64,000 nt of DNA from NCBI GenBank assembly GCA_903822495.1, contig CAIJPD010000054.1, forward strand, positions 26,792-90,791, in the 5' to 3' direction. The stretch comes from an uncultured Chloroflexota bacterium (GTDB taxonomy: Bacteria > Chloroflexota > Limnocylindria > Limnocylindrales > CSP1-4). Numbering within the stretch: position 1 is the first letter of the stretch; each line of letters opens with the position of its first letter. The translations under genes and the position numbers were made by a program. Shown piece by piece: positions 9,390 to 18,045 of the stretch. The notes beneath the pieces were generated by a model that was not told the origin of the DNA, made no database searches, and was given only the letters and a program-made list of their open reading frames with translations.

Positions 9390-10442
9390 ATGCTCGACCG
9401 GATCATCGGCCTCTTCTCCCGCGACATCGGGATCGATCTCGGGACAGCCAACACGCTGGTCCACGTGCGAGACCGCGGGATCGTCATGAGCGAGCCGTCC
9501 GTCGTCGCGATCGACGCCAAGACCAGGCGCGTGCTGGCCATCGGCGCCGAGGCCAAGCGGATGGTGGGCCGCACGCCCGCCAACATCATCGCCATTCGGC
9601 CGCTCCGGGACGGCGTCATCAGCGACTTCGACGTCACCGAGCAGATGATCAAGTACTTCGTGGACAAGGTCCACGACCGCATGGGCATGATCCACCGGCC
9701 CCGCATGCTGCTGGGCGTTCCCTCCGGCGTCACCGAGGTGGAGAAGCGCGCGGTCCGCGACGCGGCCCTCAACGCCGGCGCCCGCTGGGCCGCCCTGATC
9801 GAGGAGCCCATGGCCGCGGCGATCGGTGCCGGCCTCCCCGTCAGCGAGCCGTCGGGTTCGCTCATCGTCGACATCGGCGGCGGGACCACGGAGGTCGCGG
9901 TCATCAGCCTCGGCGGCATCGTCGTGAGCCGGAGCATCCGGATCGGCGGCGACGAGATGGACGTGGACATCGTCACGTTCGCCCGGCGCGAGTACAACCT
10001 GCTCCTGGGGGAGCGCACCGCCGAGGACATCAAGATCGCGGTGGGCTCCGCCTACCCGGGCGAGTGGGACGTCCAGCGGGTGACGCTCCGCGGCCGGGAC
10101 CTGCTGACCGGGCTGCCCCGGAGCGTCGAGGTGGGTGCCGACCAGATCCGCGAGGCGATCGAGCCGTCCGTCGCGCAGATCGTCGAGACCATCAAGGACA
10201 CCATCGAGGAGACGCCCCCGGAGCTGGTCGCCGACATCATGGACCAGGGCATCGTGCTGGCCGGCGGCGGCGCCCTCCTCGCCGGGCTGGATCGCCGCGT
10301 CGCCGAGGCAACCCAGATGCCGGTCCACATCGCCGACGACCCGCTGACCTGCGTCGCCCGGGGCACCGGCGTGGTGCTCCAGGAGCTGACCCTGATGCAG
10401 CGTGTCCTGGTCGCCGACACCTACTCGCGGCCGCCGTCCTGA
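9390..10442 (+). CDS. mreB: Rod shape-determining protein MreB
   Basis: Bacterial actin homologue that forms membrane-associated filaments and guides the lateral cell-wall synthesis machinery. 350 aa, the usual length. Seen: phosphate-1 loop in IGIDLGTANTLVHV, phosphate-2 in VDIGGGTTEVAVISLGG, and the adenosine motif GGGALLAGLD near the C-terminus; the N-terminus starts MLDRIIGLFSRDIG with an amphipathic character suited to membrane contact. ATG 9390 is the family-consistent start. mreC follows after 13 bp, so the two are co-transcribed; no mreD or rodA follows, and the next operon is rml. Rod or filament shape is therefore expected for this organism. Confidence 0.97.
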   Translation: MLDRIIGLFSRDIGIDLGTANTLVHVRDRGIVMSEPSVVAIDAKTRRVLAIGAEAKRMVGRTPANIIAIRPLRDGVISDFDVTEQMIKYFVDKVHDRMGMIHRPRMLLGVPSGVTEVEKRAVRDAALNAGARWAALIEEPMAAAIGAGLPVSEPSGSLIVDIGGGTTEVAVISLGGIVVSRSIRIGGDEMDVDIVTFARREYNLLLGERTAEDIKIAVGSAYPGEWDVQRVTLRGRDLLTGLPRSVEVGADQIREAIEPSVAQIVETIKDTIEETPPELVADIMDQGIVLAGGGALLAGLDRRVAEATQMPVHIADDPLTCVARGTGVVLQELTLMQRVLVADTYSRPPS

Positions 10443-10455
10443 TCGCGGCCAGCCT

Positions 10456-11451
10456 GTGACCGGTCTCCTCGCCACCCGAACCGCCCGCCGAAGCGTGTTG
10501 ATCTACGCCGTCCTGATCGTCGTCAGCCTCCTGATGATGGCGTTCTCCGGGAGCCCGGGCGCGGCGGAGATCCAGCGCGGCATCGGCTTCGTCCTCCGCC
10601 CGGTCCAGGGCGCGCTGGACGCCGCCGGCCGGCAGGTGGCCTCCGTCGTGGATGCCGTCCAGGAGATCGATCGGCTGCGCACTGACAACCGGGCCCTGCG
10701 CGACGAGAACGATCGGCTCGCCAATGAGAACCGGGCGGCCGTGGAGGTGCAGCGCCAGCTGGAGATCACCACCGGCCTGCTCCAGATCCAGAATGCCCTG
10801 AGCTACAAGACGGTCGCGGCGACGGTCATCGCCCGCGAATCCTCGGAGTTCCGGCGCCTGGTCACCATCGACCAGGGCACCGCCAAGGGGATCGTCGTGG
10901 GCAATGTCGTCATCGCCGACGGCGGGGCGCTGGCCGGCCGCGTCGTGGAGGTCGGCTCCAACTTTGCCCGCGTCCAGCTCCTCACCGACACCGGGTCGAC
11001 CGTCATCGGGCAGCTCACCACGTCAGCAGGGACCGGCGAGGTGATCGGGCAGCTGCAGGGCGTCCTGGTGATGGGCAAGGTGGACGCGGCCGTCCGGGTC
11101 CAACTGGGCGAGGAGGTCGTGACCGCGGGGCTGGAGCTGAAGAACGGGCTGCGCTCCCCGTACCCCAAGGGGCTCCTGATCGGCCAGGTGGTCGACGTCA
11201 CCCGCGATGCCAACGAAGTGGTCCAGACCACCTTCGTGCAGCCGGCCGCCAACCTCGACCGGCTGGAGTACGTGCTGGTCATCGTCGACTACGTGGGCGG
11301 GCTGCCGACCAACGAGCAGGCGCCGTCGGAGTGCTCGCCGTCGACCGGGGGGACCCTCACGGACCAGGAGCAACCCTGCTTCACCACCCCCGCCTCGCCG
11401 TCGCCGCGCGTGACCGTTCGGCCCAGCGTGAAGCCGGCGCCCACCAAGTGA
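10456..11451 (+). CDS. mreC: Rod shape-determining protein MreC
   Basis: Bitopic membrane scaffold that links MreB to the extracytoplasmic elongation complex. 331 aa from GTG 10456, 13 bp after the mreB stop; the longer in-frame start at 10402 would overlap mreB and add a non-family tail. One membrane helix (about 12-31, YAVLIVVSLLMMAFSG), a coiled coil rich in Leu/Glu/Arg (about 60-110), then the MreC beta domain with GTAKGIVVGNVVIADGGALA and LLTDTGSTVIGQL. The last 40 residues are Ser/Pro-rich, and include two cysteines. Promoter shared with mreB. Confidence 0.94.
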   Translation: MTGLLATRTARRSVLIYAVLIVVSLLMMAFSGSPGAAEIQRGIGFVLRPVQGALDAAGRQVASVVDAVQEIDRLRTDNRALRDENDRLANENRAAVEVQRQLEITTGLLQIQNALSYKTVAATVIARESSEFRRLVTIDQGTAKGIVVGNVVIADGGALAGRVVEVGSNFARVQLLTDTGSTVIGQLTTSAGTGEVIGQLQGVLVMGKVDAAVRVQLGEEVVTAGLELKNGLRSPYPKGLLIGQVVDVTRDANEVVQTTFVQPAANLDRLEYVLVIVDYVGGLPTNEQAPSECSPSTGGTLTDQEQPCFTTPASPSPRVTVRPSVKPAPTK

Positions 11452-11459
11452 CCGCTTGG

Positions 11460-11465
11460 TACCCT
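11460..11465 (+). promoter_or_regulatory. Putative leaderless -10 (TACCCT) of the rml operon
   Basis: TACCCT is separated from the rmlA ATG by 8 nt, so transcription would begin at or next to the start codon. There is no Shine-Dalgarno before rmlA, as expected for a leaderless mRNA, and no -35 consensus upstream. Confidence 0.6.
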
Positions 11466-11473
11466 GTACGGCC

Positions 11474-12235
11474 ATGAAAGGCATCGTCCTCGCCGGCGGC
11501 ACGGCCACGCGCCTGTTCCCGCTGACCCTCGTCACCAACAAGCACCTGCTGCCGATCTACGACCGGCCGATGATCTACTACCCCATCGAGACGCTCGCCG
11601 GGATGGGCATCCGCGAGGTGATGGTGATCGTCGGCGGCAAGAGCGTCGGCGATGTCGTCGAGCTGCTCGCCGATGGCTCGCACTTCGGTCTCGACCTGAC
11701 GTATCGCTACCAGCGCGGGGCGTTGGGGATTGCCCACGCCATCGGGCTGGCGCGTGACTTCGTCGGTGACGACGCCTTCTGCTGCGTGCTCGGCGACAAC
11801 ATCCTGCGGGGGCCGGCGCTCGCGCCGCTCGCCCGGGAGTTTGAGGCCGGACCGTGGGGCGCGGGCTCCATGCTCTACCGGGTGCCGGATCCGGAGCGCT
11901 TCGGGGTGGCGGAGCTGGACGCCCAGGGCAACGTGCTCGGCTTCGAGGAGAAGCCCAAGGTCCCCAAGAGCAACCTGATCCCCATCGGGGTCTACTTCCT
12001 GCGCCCGGATGCCTTCGGCGTCATCGAGCAGCTGGTCCCATCGGGGCGCGGCGAGTTCGAGATCACGGACGTCCTGAACCACTACATCCCCGACGGGGGG
12101 CTGTTCGCGCGCGAGTTCCAGGGCGAGTGGGCGGACGCCGGGACGGTGCCCTCGCTGCTGCGGGCCGCGGAGCTGGCGGCTGCGGACGACGCCGCGGGCC
12201 GACTGACGCCGCCCATCATCCGGCCGGTCGGCTGA
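11474..12235 (+). CDS. rmlA: Glucose-1-phosphate thymidylyltransferase (short RmlA type)
   Basis: Makes dTDP-glucose from glucose-1-phosphate and dTTP, first step of dTDP-L-rhamnose synthesis. 253 aa. The N-terminal nucleotide-binding motif is LAGGTATRLFPLT followed by NKHLLPIYDRPMIYYPIE, and the catalytic region LGDNILRG is present. It is shorter than the roughly 290-aa enterobacterial enzyme because it lacks the C-terminal allosteric helices, as in the archaeal/actinobacterial short form; Ala replaces the second Gly of the GxGTR motif, also common in that form. ATG 11474 is chosen over 11456 because it starts exactly at MKGIVLAGG, 8 nt after a -10. First gene of rmlA-B-D-C. Confidence 0.93.
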   Translation: MKGIVLAGGTATRLFPLTLVTNKHLLPIYDRPMIYYPIETLAGMGIREVMVIVGGKSVGDVVELLADGSHFGLDLTYRYQRGALGIAHAIGLARDFVGDDAFCCVLGDNILRGPALAPLAREFEAGPWGAGSMLYRVPDPERFGVAELDAQGNVLGFEEKPKVPKSNLIPIGVYFLRPDAFGVIEQLVPSGRGEFEITDVLNHYIPDGGLFAREFQGEWADAGTVPSLLRAAELAAADDAAGRLTPPIIRPVG

Positions 12236-12239
12236 CCCA

Positions 12240-13337
12240 ATGACAGCCGCCACGCCCCACGTCCCGGCCGGGACGCACCTCCTCGTGACCGGCGGCGCCG
12301 GGTTCATCGGCTCGTGCTACGTCCGCGACGTGCTGGCGCGCCGCGATGGCACCCGGATCACGGTCCTCGACAAGCTCACCTACGCCGGGAACGAAGCCAA
12401 CCTCGCCCCGCTGCTGGCCGACGCGGAGCAGGCCGCGCGCCTCGTCTTCGTGCGCGGCGACATCGCTGACCCCGCGGTGGTGGGGCCGCTGGTGGCCGAG
12501 GTGGATGCGGTCCTCAACTTCGCGGCCGAATCGCACGTGGATCGATCGATCCTGGACCCGGAGGCATTCCTGCGGACCGGGGTGATCGGGGTGCATGTGC
12601 TCCTGGAGGCCATCCGCCGCGAGGCCGCCCGGGCCGCCGCCGGCGAACGCGCCCGGGCGCCGCGCTTCCTCCAGGTGTCCACCGACGAGGTGTACGGCTC
12701 GGTGGAGTCAGGGCACTCGCTGGAGGGCGACCGGCTGGAGCCCAGGTCGCCGTACTCGGCCGCCAAGGCCGCCGGCGAGCTGCTGGTCCAGTCGTACTTC
12801 GTGACCTACGGGCTGGACGTGGTCATGACCCGCGGCTCCAACACCTACGGGCCCTACCAGCACCCCGAGAAGCTGATCCCGCTCTTCGTCACCAACGCCA
12901 TCGACGACCTCGCCCTCCCGCTCTACGGGGACGGCATGCAGCGCCGCGACTGGCTGTACGTCTCCGACCACGCCGGCGCCATCGACTTCGTGCTCCGGCA
13001 CGGCGAGCCGGGCGCCGTGTACAACGTCCCGGGCTCGCAGGAGCTGCCCAACCGCACCGTCGTGGAGCGGCTGCTGGGCCAGCTGGAGAAGCCCTGGTCG
13101 CTGGTCCGGCGCGTCGAGGATCGGCCGGGTCACGACCGCCGCTACGCGATGAATGGCGACCGCCTGGGGGCCCTGGGCTGGTCCAACCGGGTGGGCTTCG
13201 ACGAGGGCATCGCGGCGACCGTGGACTGGTTCCTGGCCAACGAGGCCTGGTGGCGGGCCGTCAAGTCCGGTGACTGGGATGCCTATTACGGGCGCCAGTA
13301 CGGGGCGCGGCTGGCAGGCTCCACCGAGGCGCTCTGA
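12240..13337 (+). CDS. rmlB: dTDP-glucose 4,6-dehydratase
   Basis: Second enzyme of the rhamnose pathway; removes water from dTDP-glucose to give the 4-keto-6-deoxy sugar, using bound NAD. 365 aa, short-chain dehydrogenase fold: Rossmann glycine motif TGGAGFIGS near residue 20, NFAAESHVDRS, catalytic VSTDEVYGS (Asp-Glu pair) and YSAAK (Tyr/Lys). ESHVDRS and GSNTYGPYQHPEKLIP are diagnostic for RmlB within the family. It starts 4 bp after rmlA and ends one base before the rmlD GTG. Confidence 0.96.
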   Translation: MTAATPHVPAGTHLLVTGGAGFIGSCYVRDVLARRDGTRITVLDKLTYAGNEANLAPLLADAEQAARLVFVRGDIADPAVVGPLVAEVDAVLNFAAESHVDRSILDPEAFLRTGVIGVHVLLEAIRREAARAAAGERARAPRFLQVSTDEVYGSVESGHSLEGDRLEPRSPYSAAKAAGELLVQSYFVTYGLDVVMTRGSNTYGPYQHPEKLIPLFVTNAIDDLALPLYGDGMQRRDWLYVSDHAGAIDFVLRHGEPGAVYNVPGSQELPNRTVVERLLGQLEKPWSLVRRVEDRPGHDRRYAMNGDRLGALGWSNRVGFDEGIAATVDWFLANEAWWRAVKSGDWDAYYGRQYGARLAGSTEAL

Positions 13338-13338
13338 C

Positions 13339-14256
13339 GTGCGTGTCGCGGTCAGCGGCTCCGCCGGCCGGCTGGGCCGGGCGATGCTCAGGGCGCTGGA
13401 AGACGCGCCGTACACGGGCCCGTTCGGCCCGATCGGCTGGGGCCGGGACCGACTGGACCTCGATCGGCCCGAGGCCGTCGGCCGCCTGCTCGACACCGAC
13501 CGGGTGGAGCTGCTCGTCCACGCGGCGGCCTGGACCGACGTCGACGGCTGCGCCCGGGATCCCCAGCTGGCGATGCGCCGAAACGGCCTGGCGACGGGCG
13601 TGATCGCCGCGGCCTGCGCCGAACGGGGGATCGACCTGGTGCTGGTCTCCACCAACGAAGTCTTCGACGGGCGACGGGCCGACGGGCTGGCCTATGGGCC
13701 GGCCGACGTGACCGGGCCCGTGAACGCGTACGGGGCGTCCAAGCTGGCGGGGGAGCGGGCGGCCCTCGAGGCCTGCGCGGCGGCCCCGGCTCCGGGTCGG
13801 CTGGGGATCGTGCGGACGGCCTGGCTGTTCGGCCCACCCGGCAATGACTTCCCGGCCAAGATCCTGGCCGCCGCCGACCGGGCCCGGGCCGCGGGCACGG
13901 CCCTGCGGGTCGTCGCGGACGAGGTCGGCAACCCCACCTACACCCCCGACCTGGCCGAGGGGATCGCCGAGCTGATCGGATCCGGCGACGTCTCCGGCAT
14001 GCATCACGTCGTCAATGCCGGCTGGGTGTCACGGGCCGGCTGGGCGCGCGAGCTGCTCCGGCAGGCGGGGCTACCCGTCCCCATTGATGAGATCCGTGCG
14101 GCGGACTGGGAGCGCGCGTCGACGCCACCGCTGTGGGCCGCGCTGCAGCCCACCGCGCTGCCCTCCGGCGAAGCGCTCCGCTCATGGGAGCTGGCGCTCG
14201 CCGACTACCTGCCGGCCCTGCTCCGGTCACGCGCACCGGCAAGGGCGACCCGATGA
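13339..14256 (+). CDS. rmlD: dTDP-4-dehydrorhamnose reductase
   Basis: Last step of the rhamnose pathway: NAD(P)H reduction of dTDP-4-keto-rhamnose. 305 aa from GTG 13339, one base after the rmlB stop; the longer frame from 13153 lies inside rmlB. Shows an N-terminal glycine motif (VSGSAGRLGRAM), HAAAWTDVDGC, catalytic STNEVFDG in place of the more common STDYVFDG, and YGASKLAGE with the Tyr-x3-Lys pair. Gene order is A-B-D-C, with the reductase ahead of the epimerase. Its stop overlaps the rmlC ATG (ATGA). Confidence 0.93.
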   Translation: MRVAVSGSAGRLGRAMLRALEDAPYTGPFGPIGWGRDRLDLDRPEAVGRLLDTDRVELLVHAAAWTDVDGCARDPQLAMRRNGLATGVIAAACAERGIDLVLVSTNEVFDGRRADGLAYGPADVTGPVNAYGASKLAGERAALEACAAAPAPGRLGIVRTAWLFGPPGNDFPAKILAAADRARAAGTALRVVADEVGNPTYTPDLAEGIAELIGSGDVSGMHHVVNAGWVSRAGWARELLRQAGLPVPIDEIRAADWERASTPPLWAALQPTALPSGEALRSWELALADYLPALLRSRAPARATR

Positions 14257-14867
14257 GCGCCGACGAGCCGGGGCTGCCGGCCCGTGTCGTCGATCGGCCG
14301 TTCACCCTGCCGGGGGTGACCGGCGGGACCCTGGTGCGCCATGCCGATTCGCGGGGCGCGTTCCGGGAGGTCTGGCGGGCCGGCACGTTCCAGGCCATCC
14401 CGCCGGCCGATGCCGGGTTGCCGCCCGGCGTCGAGGCCCACTTCGTCCAGGCCAACCTGTCCACCTCCGCCGCGGGGGTCCTGCGGGGCCTGCACTACCA
14501 CCGTCGCCAGCTGGACTACTGGACCGTCCTGTCCGGGACGGCCGTGGTCGCCCTGGTGGACGTCCGCCCGCCCATCGCGGGCGTGGGCTCAGCGGTGGTG
14601 GAGCTCCGGACGCTGGAGGCGGACGACTGGGTGGTGATCCCGACCGGCGTGGCCCACGGGTTCCTCGCCATGACCCCCATCGACCTGCTCTACCTCGTCA
14701 CCAACGAGTACGACGGGACCGACGAGCTGGGCTTCGCCTGGGATGACGCGGCGGTGGGGGTGCCCTGGCCGGCAGTCCCCGGCACGCCTGACGGGCAGCC
14801 GATCCTGTCCGACCGGGACCGGTCCAACCCCACGCTGGCCGACCTGGTGGCACGCCTGCGCGGCTGA
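14253..14867 (+). CDS. rmlC: dTDP-4-dehydrorhamnose 3,5-epimerase
   Basis: Epimerises C3 and C5 of the 4-keto sugar before reduction by RmlD. 204 aa, cupin fold, no cofactor. Motifs: VLRGLHYH (catalytic His, family consensus RGLHYQ), then [12 protein letters not shown] and LYLVTNEYD. The ATG at 14253 overlaps the rmlD stop by four bases; the upstream in-frame start at 14133 lies inside rmlD. It ends the rml operon; 152 bp follow before the next gene. Confidence 0.94.
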   Translation: MSADEPGLPARVVDRPFTLPGVTGGTLVRHADSRGAFREVWRAGTFQAIPPADAGLPPGVEAHFVQANLSTSAAGVLRGLHYHRRQLDYWTVLSGTAVVALVDVRPPIAGVGSAVVELRTLEADDWVVIPTGVAHGFLAMTPIDLLYLVTNEYDGTDELGFAWDDAAVGVPWPAVPGTPDGQPILSDRDRSNPTLADLVARLRG

Positions 14868-15019
14868 CGCGCGTCGTCGCGGCGGCCGGAGACCGGCGGG
14901 ACCATCTGCTCACGGCCCGCGGGACCATCCCGCGATGGTGCGCGGCGGCTCCGATGCCGTTCACTGTCGAGGGTGCATCGGCGGGCTACGCTTCGCCTGC
15001 ACAGAACAGGGAGGACCCG

Positions 15020-17200
15020 TTGCGCAGGCTCAGGTCGATCGTCGCCGCCGCCCTGCTTGTCGCGGCGTCTGTCGGCACCTGGGCGGCTACGGCCGGGACG
15101 ACCGCCGCGGGGCCGGTGAGCAGCGTCAAGATCGCGATCATCGTGGGCCCTGTGGAGGGGACCACCTCCACCTATCGCGCGCACGCCGATGCCGAGTACG
15201 CCGAGGCGATCAAGTACACCCCCAACGTCGTGAAGGTGTACAGCCCGGACGCGACCTGGGAGGCCGTGCAGGCCGCCGTGGACGGCGCCTCGATCGTGAT
15301 CTACCACGGCCATGGCAACGGCTGGCCCGCGCCCTACTCGTGGGAGCCCACGTACAAGTCCCGCGACGGCTTCGGCCTGAACAGGGTGGCGGGTGCCGGT
15401 GACGCCAACAACACCTACTACGGCGAGCCGTTCGTCTCCACGCTCCACCTGGCGCCAAACGCCATCGTCATGCTCCACAACCTGTGCTATGCCTCGGGCA
15501 ACTCCGAGCCGGGCAACCCGGAGCCATCGCAGGACGATGCCATCGCGCGGGTCGACAACTTTGGTGCTGGCTTCCTGGCGGCGGGCGCCAGGGCGGTCAT
15601 CGCCGACGGCCACGCATCGGCCGTCGGCTACCTCCAGCGGCTCTTCACCGTGGACGAGAGCCTGTACGCCAACTGGCGCTATCAGTCCGGCTTCCACGGC
15701 AACGAGATCTGGTTCAGCCCCGTGCGGAACCCTGGCGCCGCCGCGGTCATGGACCCGGAGCAGCCGAGCTCCGGCTACTACCGCTCGATCATCGGGAGCC
15801 TGGATGCCCGCTCCACCGACATCACCGGGCTGCCCGCGACGCCCCCGGTCCCCTCGAGATACGTCCCGATCAGCCCCACCCGCCTGCTCGACACGCGGAC
15901 GGCAGTGGGCCTCATCGGGCCGTTCCAGTCCACCATCCCGCGGGTCTTCCAGGTCACCGGCCGCGGGGGCATCCCGGCCAACGCGGTGGGCGTCACCGGG
16001 ATCCTGACCGTCACGGGCCAGACCGGCGGTGGCTGGGCCGTCCTGGGCCCCGGCGTGACGGCGGGCGGCACCAGCTCCACGATCAACTTCCCGCTGGACG
16101 ATGACCGGGCCAACGGCGTGACCGTCGCCCTGGGGTCGGGCGGGACGCTGGCCGCGACGTACGGCGCGCCGGTCGGGAACGTCGCGCACCTCCTGTTCGA
16201 CGTCACCGGCTACTTCGTTCCGGTCCCGACGCCGACACCGACGCCCTCGCCATCGCCGACGCCATCGCCGACGCCTGGCCCGTCCCCGACCCCGGGCGTC
16301 TCGCCCACCCCGGGCGTCTCGCCCACCCCGGGCCCCGTGGTTGCGGCATCACCCACCCCGTCGCCCACCCCCAGGCCGTCGCCCACGCCGACCCCGTCGC
16401 CCACGCCGACGGGTGCCACCTACGTCCCGATCGGCCCCACACGCCTGCTGGACACCCGGTCGGGGGATGGACTCTCCGGCCCCTTCAGCGCCGGCGTGCC
16501 CCGCACGTTCCAGGTGACCGGTCGTGCCGGCGTGCCGACCAATGCCGTGAGCGTGACGGGCATCCTGACCATCACCAACCAGACCTCGGGCGGCTGGGCG
16601 GTGCTGGGCCCCTCGCCGACCACCGCCGCCACCAGCTCCACCATCAACTTCCCATTGGGCGATGACCGGGCCAACGGCGTCACCGTGGCCCTGGGCAGCG
16701 GGGGAACCCTGTCGGCCACCTACGGCGCGCCAGTCGGCAACACCGTCCAGGTGCTCTTCGACGTGACCGGCTACTTCGTGCCCAACGCCTCGGGCGCAAC
16801 CTACGTCGCCATCACCCCGGCCCGTCTCCTCGACACGCGCATCGCCAACGGGCTGACCGACGTGTTCCATGCCGGGGTGCCACGAACGTTCCGGGTGACC
16901 GGCCGCGGCGGGGTGCCCGCCAATGCCGTCGCCGTCACCGGCATCCTGACCGTGACGGGCCAGACCGCGGGCGGCTGGGTGGTGCTCGGCCCGGTCGAGA
17001 CCACCGACGCGACCAGCTCCACGATCAACTTCCCGCTCCACGACGATCGCGCCAACGGGGTCAACGTGGCGCTGGGTGTCGGCGGCACGCTGTCTGCCAC
17101 CTATGGCGCCCCGGCCGGACTCACCCAGCTGATCTTCGATGTGACGGGCTACTTCGTCCCGTCGGCCGCGCCGACCCCCACCCCCACCCCCACGCCGTAG
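15020..17200 (+). CDS. Secreted protein: possible C25-like cysteine-peptidase head plus three RLLDTR-VTGYF beta repeats
   Basis: 726 aa. TTG 15020 is chosen as start: it has a clear ribosome site (GGGAGGA, 8-nt region before it) and begins exactly at a signal peptide (basic RRLRS, then [19 protein letters not shown]). The head (about 35-265) contains [10 protein letters not shown] and, about 60 residues on, [13 protein letters not shown]; a His in a GHG motif followed by a Cys after a hydrophobic strand is the dyad layout of gingipain/caspase-like peptidases, but this is inference. Then come three near-identical repeats of about 120 aa, each from YVP/YVA-RLLDTR to DVTGYFVP, joined by a long Thr/Pro/Ser linker and a short one. 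The C-terminus ends in a TPTPTP tail as if a further module were lost. Located between rml and glycosyltransferase genes; likely a surface or wall protein. Confidence 0.75.
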   Translation: MRRLRSIVAAALLVAASVGTWAATAGTTAAGPVSSVKIAIIVGPVEGTTSTYRAHADAEYAEAIKYTPNVVKVYSPDATWEAVQAAVDGASIVIYHGHGNGWPAPYSWEPTYKSRDGFGLNRVAGAGDANNTYYGEPFVSTLHLAPNAIVMLHNLCYASGNSEPGNPEPSQDDAIARVDNFGAGFLAAGARAVIADGHASAVGYLQRLFTVDESLYANWRYQSGFHGNEIWFSPVRNPGAAAVMDPEQPSSGYYRSIIGSLDARSTDITGLPATPPVPSRYVPISPTRLLDTRTAVGLIGPFQSTIPRVFQVTGRGGIPANAVGVTGILTVTGQTGGGWAVLGPGVTAGGTSSTINFPLDDDRANGVTVALGSGGTLAATYGAPVGNVAHLLFDVTGYFVPVPTPTPTPSPSPTPSPTPGPSPTPGVSPTPGVSPTPGPVVAASPTPSPTPRPSPTPTPSPTPTGATYVPIGPTRLLDTRSGDGLSGPFSAGVPRTFQVTGRAGVPTNAVSVTGILTITNQTSGGWAVLGPSPTTAATSSTINFPLGDDRANGVTVALGSGGTLSATYGAPVGNTVQVLFDVTGYFVPNASGATYVAITPARLLDTRIANGLTDVFHAGVPRTFRVTGRGGVPANAVAVTGILTVTGQTAGGWVVLGPVETTDATSSTINFPLHDDRANGVNVALGVGGTLSATYGAPAGLTQLIFDVTGYFVPSAAPTPTPTPTP
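15860..17161 (+). repeat. Three coding repeats of about 363 bp and a Pro/Thr/Ser linker
   Basis: Repeat 1 is 15860-16222, repeat 2 16421-16783, repeat 3 16802-17161. Each encodes [18 protein letters not shown], NAVx[22 protein letters not shown] and VTGYFVP. The linker 16223-16420 is low-complexity DNA encoding [20 protein letters not shown] sequence, including two tandem SPTPGV units. The close similarity suggests recent duplication or gene conversion. Confidence 0.9.
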
Positions 17201-17249
17201 TGCGCATGGGCGCCGCGTCCGCCAAGCGGTACGTCGCCCGCTCGCCCGA

Positions 17250-17255
17250 TACACT
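17250..17255 (+). promoter_or_regulatory. Putative leaderless -10 (TACACT)
   Basis: TACACT lies 7 nt before the ATG of the GT2 gene at 17263. There is no Shine-Dalgarno in the gap, consistent with a leaderless transcript. Confidence 0.6.
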
Positions 17256-17262
17256 GCCAGCC

Positions 17263-18045
17263 ATGTCGATCTCAGTTGCCGTCGATCCCCGCGAGGTGCC
17301 GCTTGGTGCCGGTGGCTGGGTCGTCCTGCCCACCTACAACGAGGCGGACAACCTCCCCGGCATCGCGGCGGCCATCCTGGCGGCCCTCCCCGGGGCCATG
17401 CTCCTGGTCGTCGATGACTCCTCGCCGGACGGCACCGGTGACGTGGCGGAGGGGCTCGCCACCGCGGATGCGCGGGTGCGCGTGCTCCATCGCAAGCTCA
17501 AGCAGGGCCTGGGGCGAGCCTACCTCGACGGCTTCCGGGTGGCGCTCCAGGCGGGCGCCTCGATGGTGCTCCAGATGGACGCGGACTGGTCGCACGACCC
17601 CGCCCACCTGCCGCACATGATCCGGCCCATCCTCGAGGGGACGGCGGACCTGGTCATCGGGTCCCGCTACGTCCGGGGCGGCGGCGTGGTCGACTGGGGC
17701 ATGAGCCGCAAGATCATCTCGCGCGGCGGCAGCCTGTTCGCCCGGACCGTCCTGGGCCTGCGCGCCAACGACCTGACGGGCGGGTTCAAGGTGTGGCGGG
17801 CCAGCACGCTGGCCGGCATCCCGTTCGATGACATCCATGGCGGCGGCTATGTCTTCCAGATCGAGATGACCTGGCGAGCCTCCAGGTCCGGCGCCCGCGT
17901 GCTGGAGCTGCCCATCACGTTCCGGGACCGGCGCGTGGGCCAGTCCAAGATGTCCCGCCGGATCATCGTCGAGGCGCTGCTCGTCGTGGTCAAGCTCCGC
18001 TGGGAGGAGCTGATGGGCCGGCACGGGGGCCGCAAGCAGGGGTGA
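17263..18045 (+). CDS. Polyprenol-phosphate hexosyltransferase (GT2, Dpm1-like)
   Basis: Transfers a hexose, typically mannose or glucose, from a nucleotide sugar to a polyprenyl phosphate on the cytoplasmic face, supplying a lipid-linked donor for surface glycans. 260 aa, the short soluble Dpm1 form without C-terminal membrane helices. Motifs: VVLPTYNEADNL, VVDDSSPDGT, metal-binding QMDADWSHDP (DAD), GSRYVRGG and LTGGFKVWR. ATG 17263 lies 7 nt after a -10; a longer frame from 17200 overlaps the promoter. The next glycosyltransferase overlaps its stop codon. Confidence 0.9.
   Translation: MSISVAVDPREVPLGAGGWVVLPTYNEADNLPGIAAAILAALPGAMLLVVDDSSPDGTGDVAEGLATADARVRVLHRKLKQGLGRAYLDGFRVALQAGASMVLQMDADWSHDPAHLPHMIRPILEGTADLVIGSRYVRGGGVVDWGMSRKIISRGGSLFARTVLGLRANDLTGGFKVWRASTLAGIPFDDIHGGGYVFQIEMTWRASRSGARVLELPITFRDRRVGQSKMSRRIIVEALLVVVKLRWEELMGRHGGRKQG

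Noticed and set aside
16223..16420. Short tandem repeats resembling a CRISPR or VNTR array
   Set aside because: They encode an in-frame Pro/Thr/Ser linker between two protein repeats; there are no unique spacers of uniform length.
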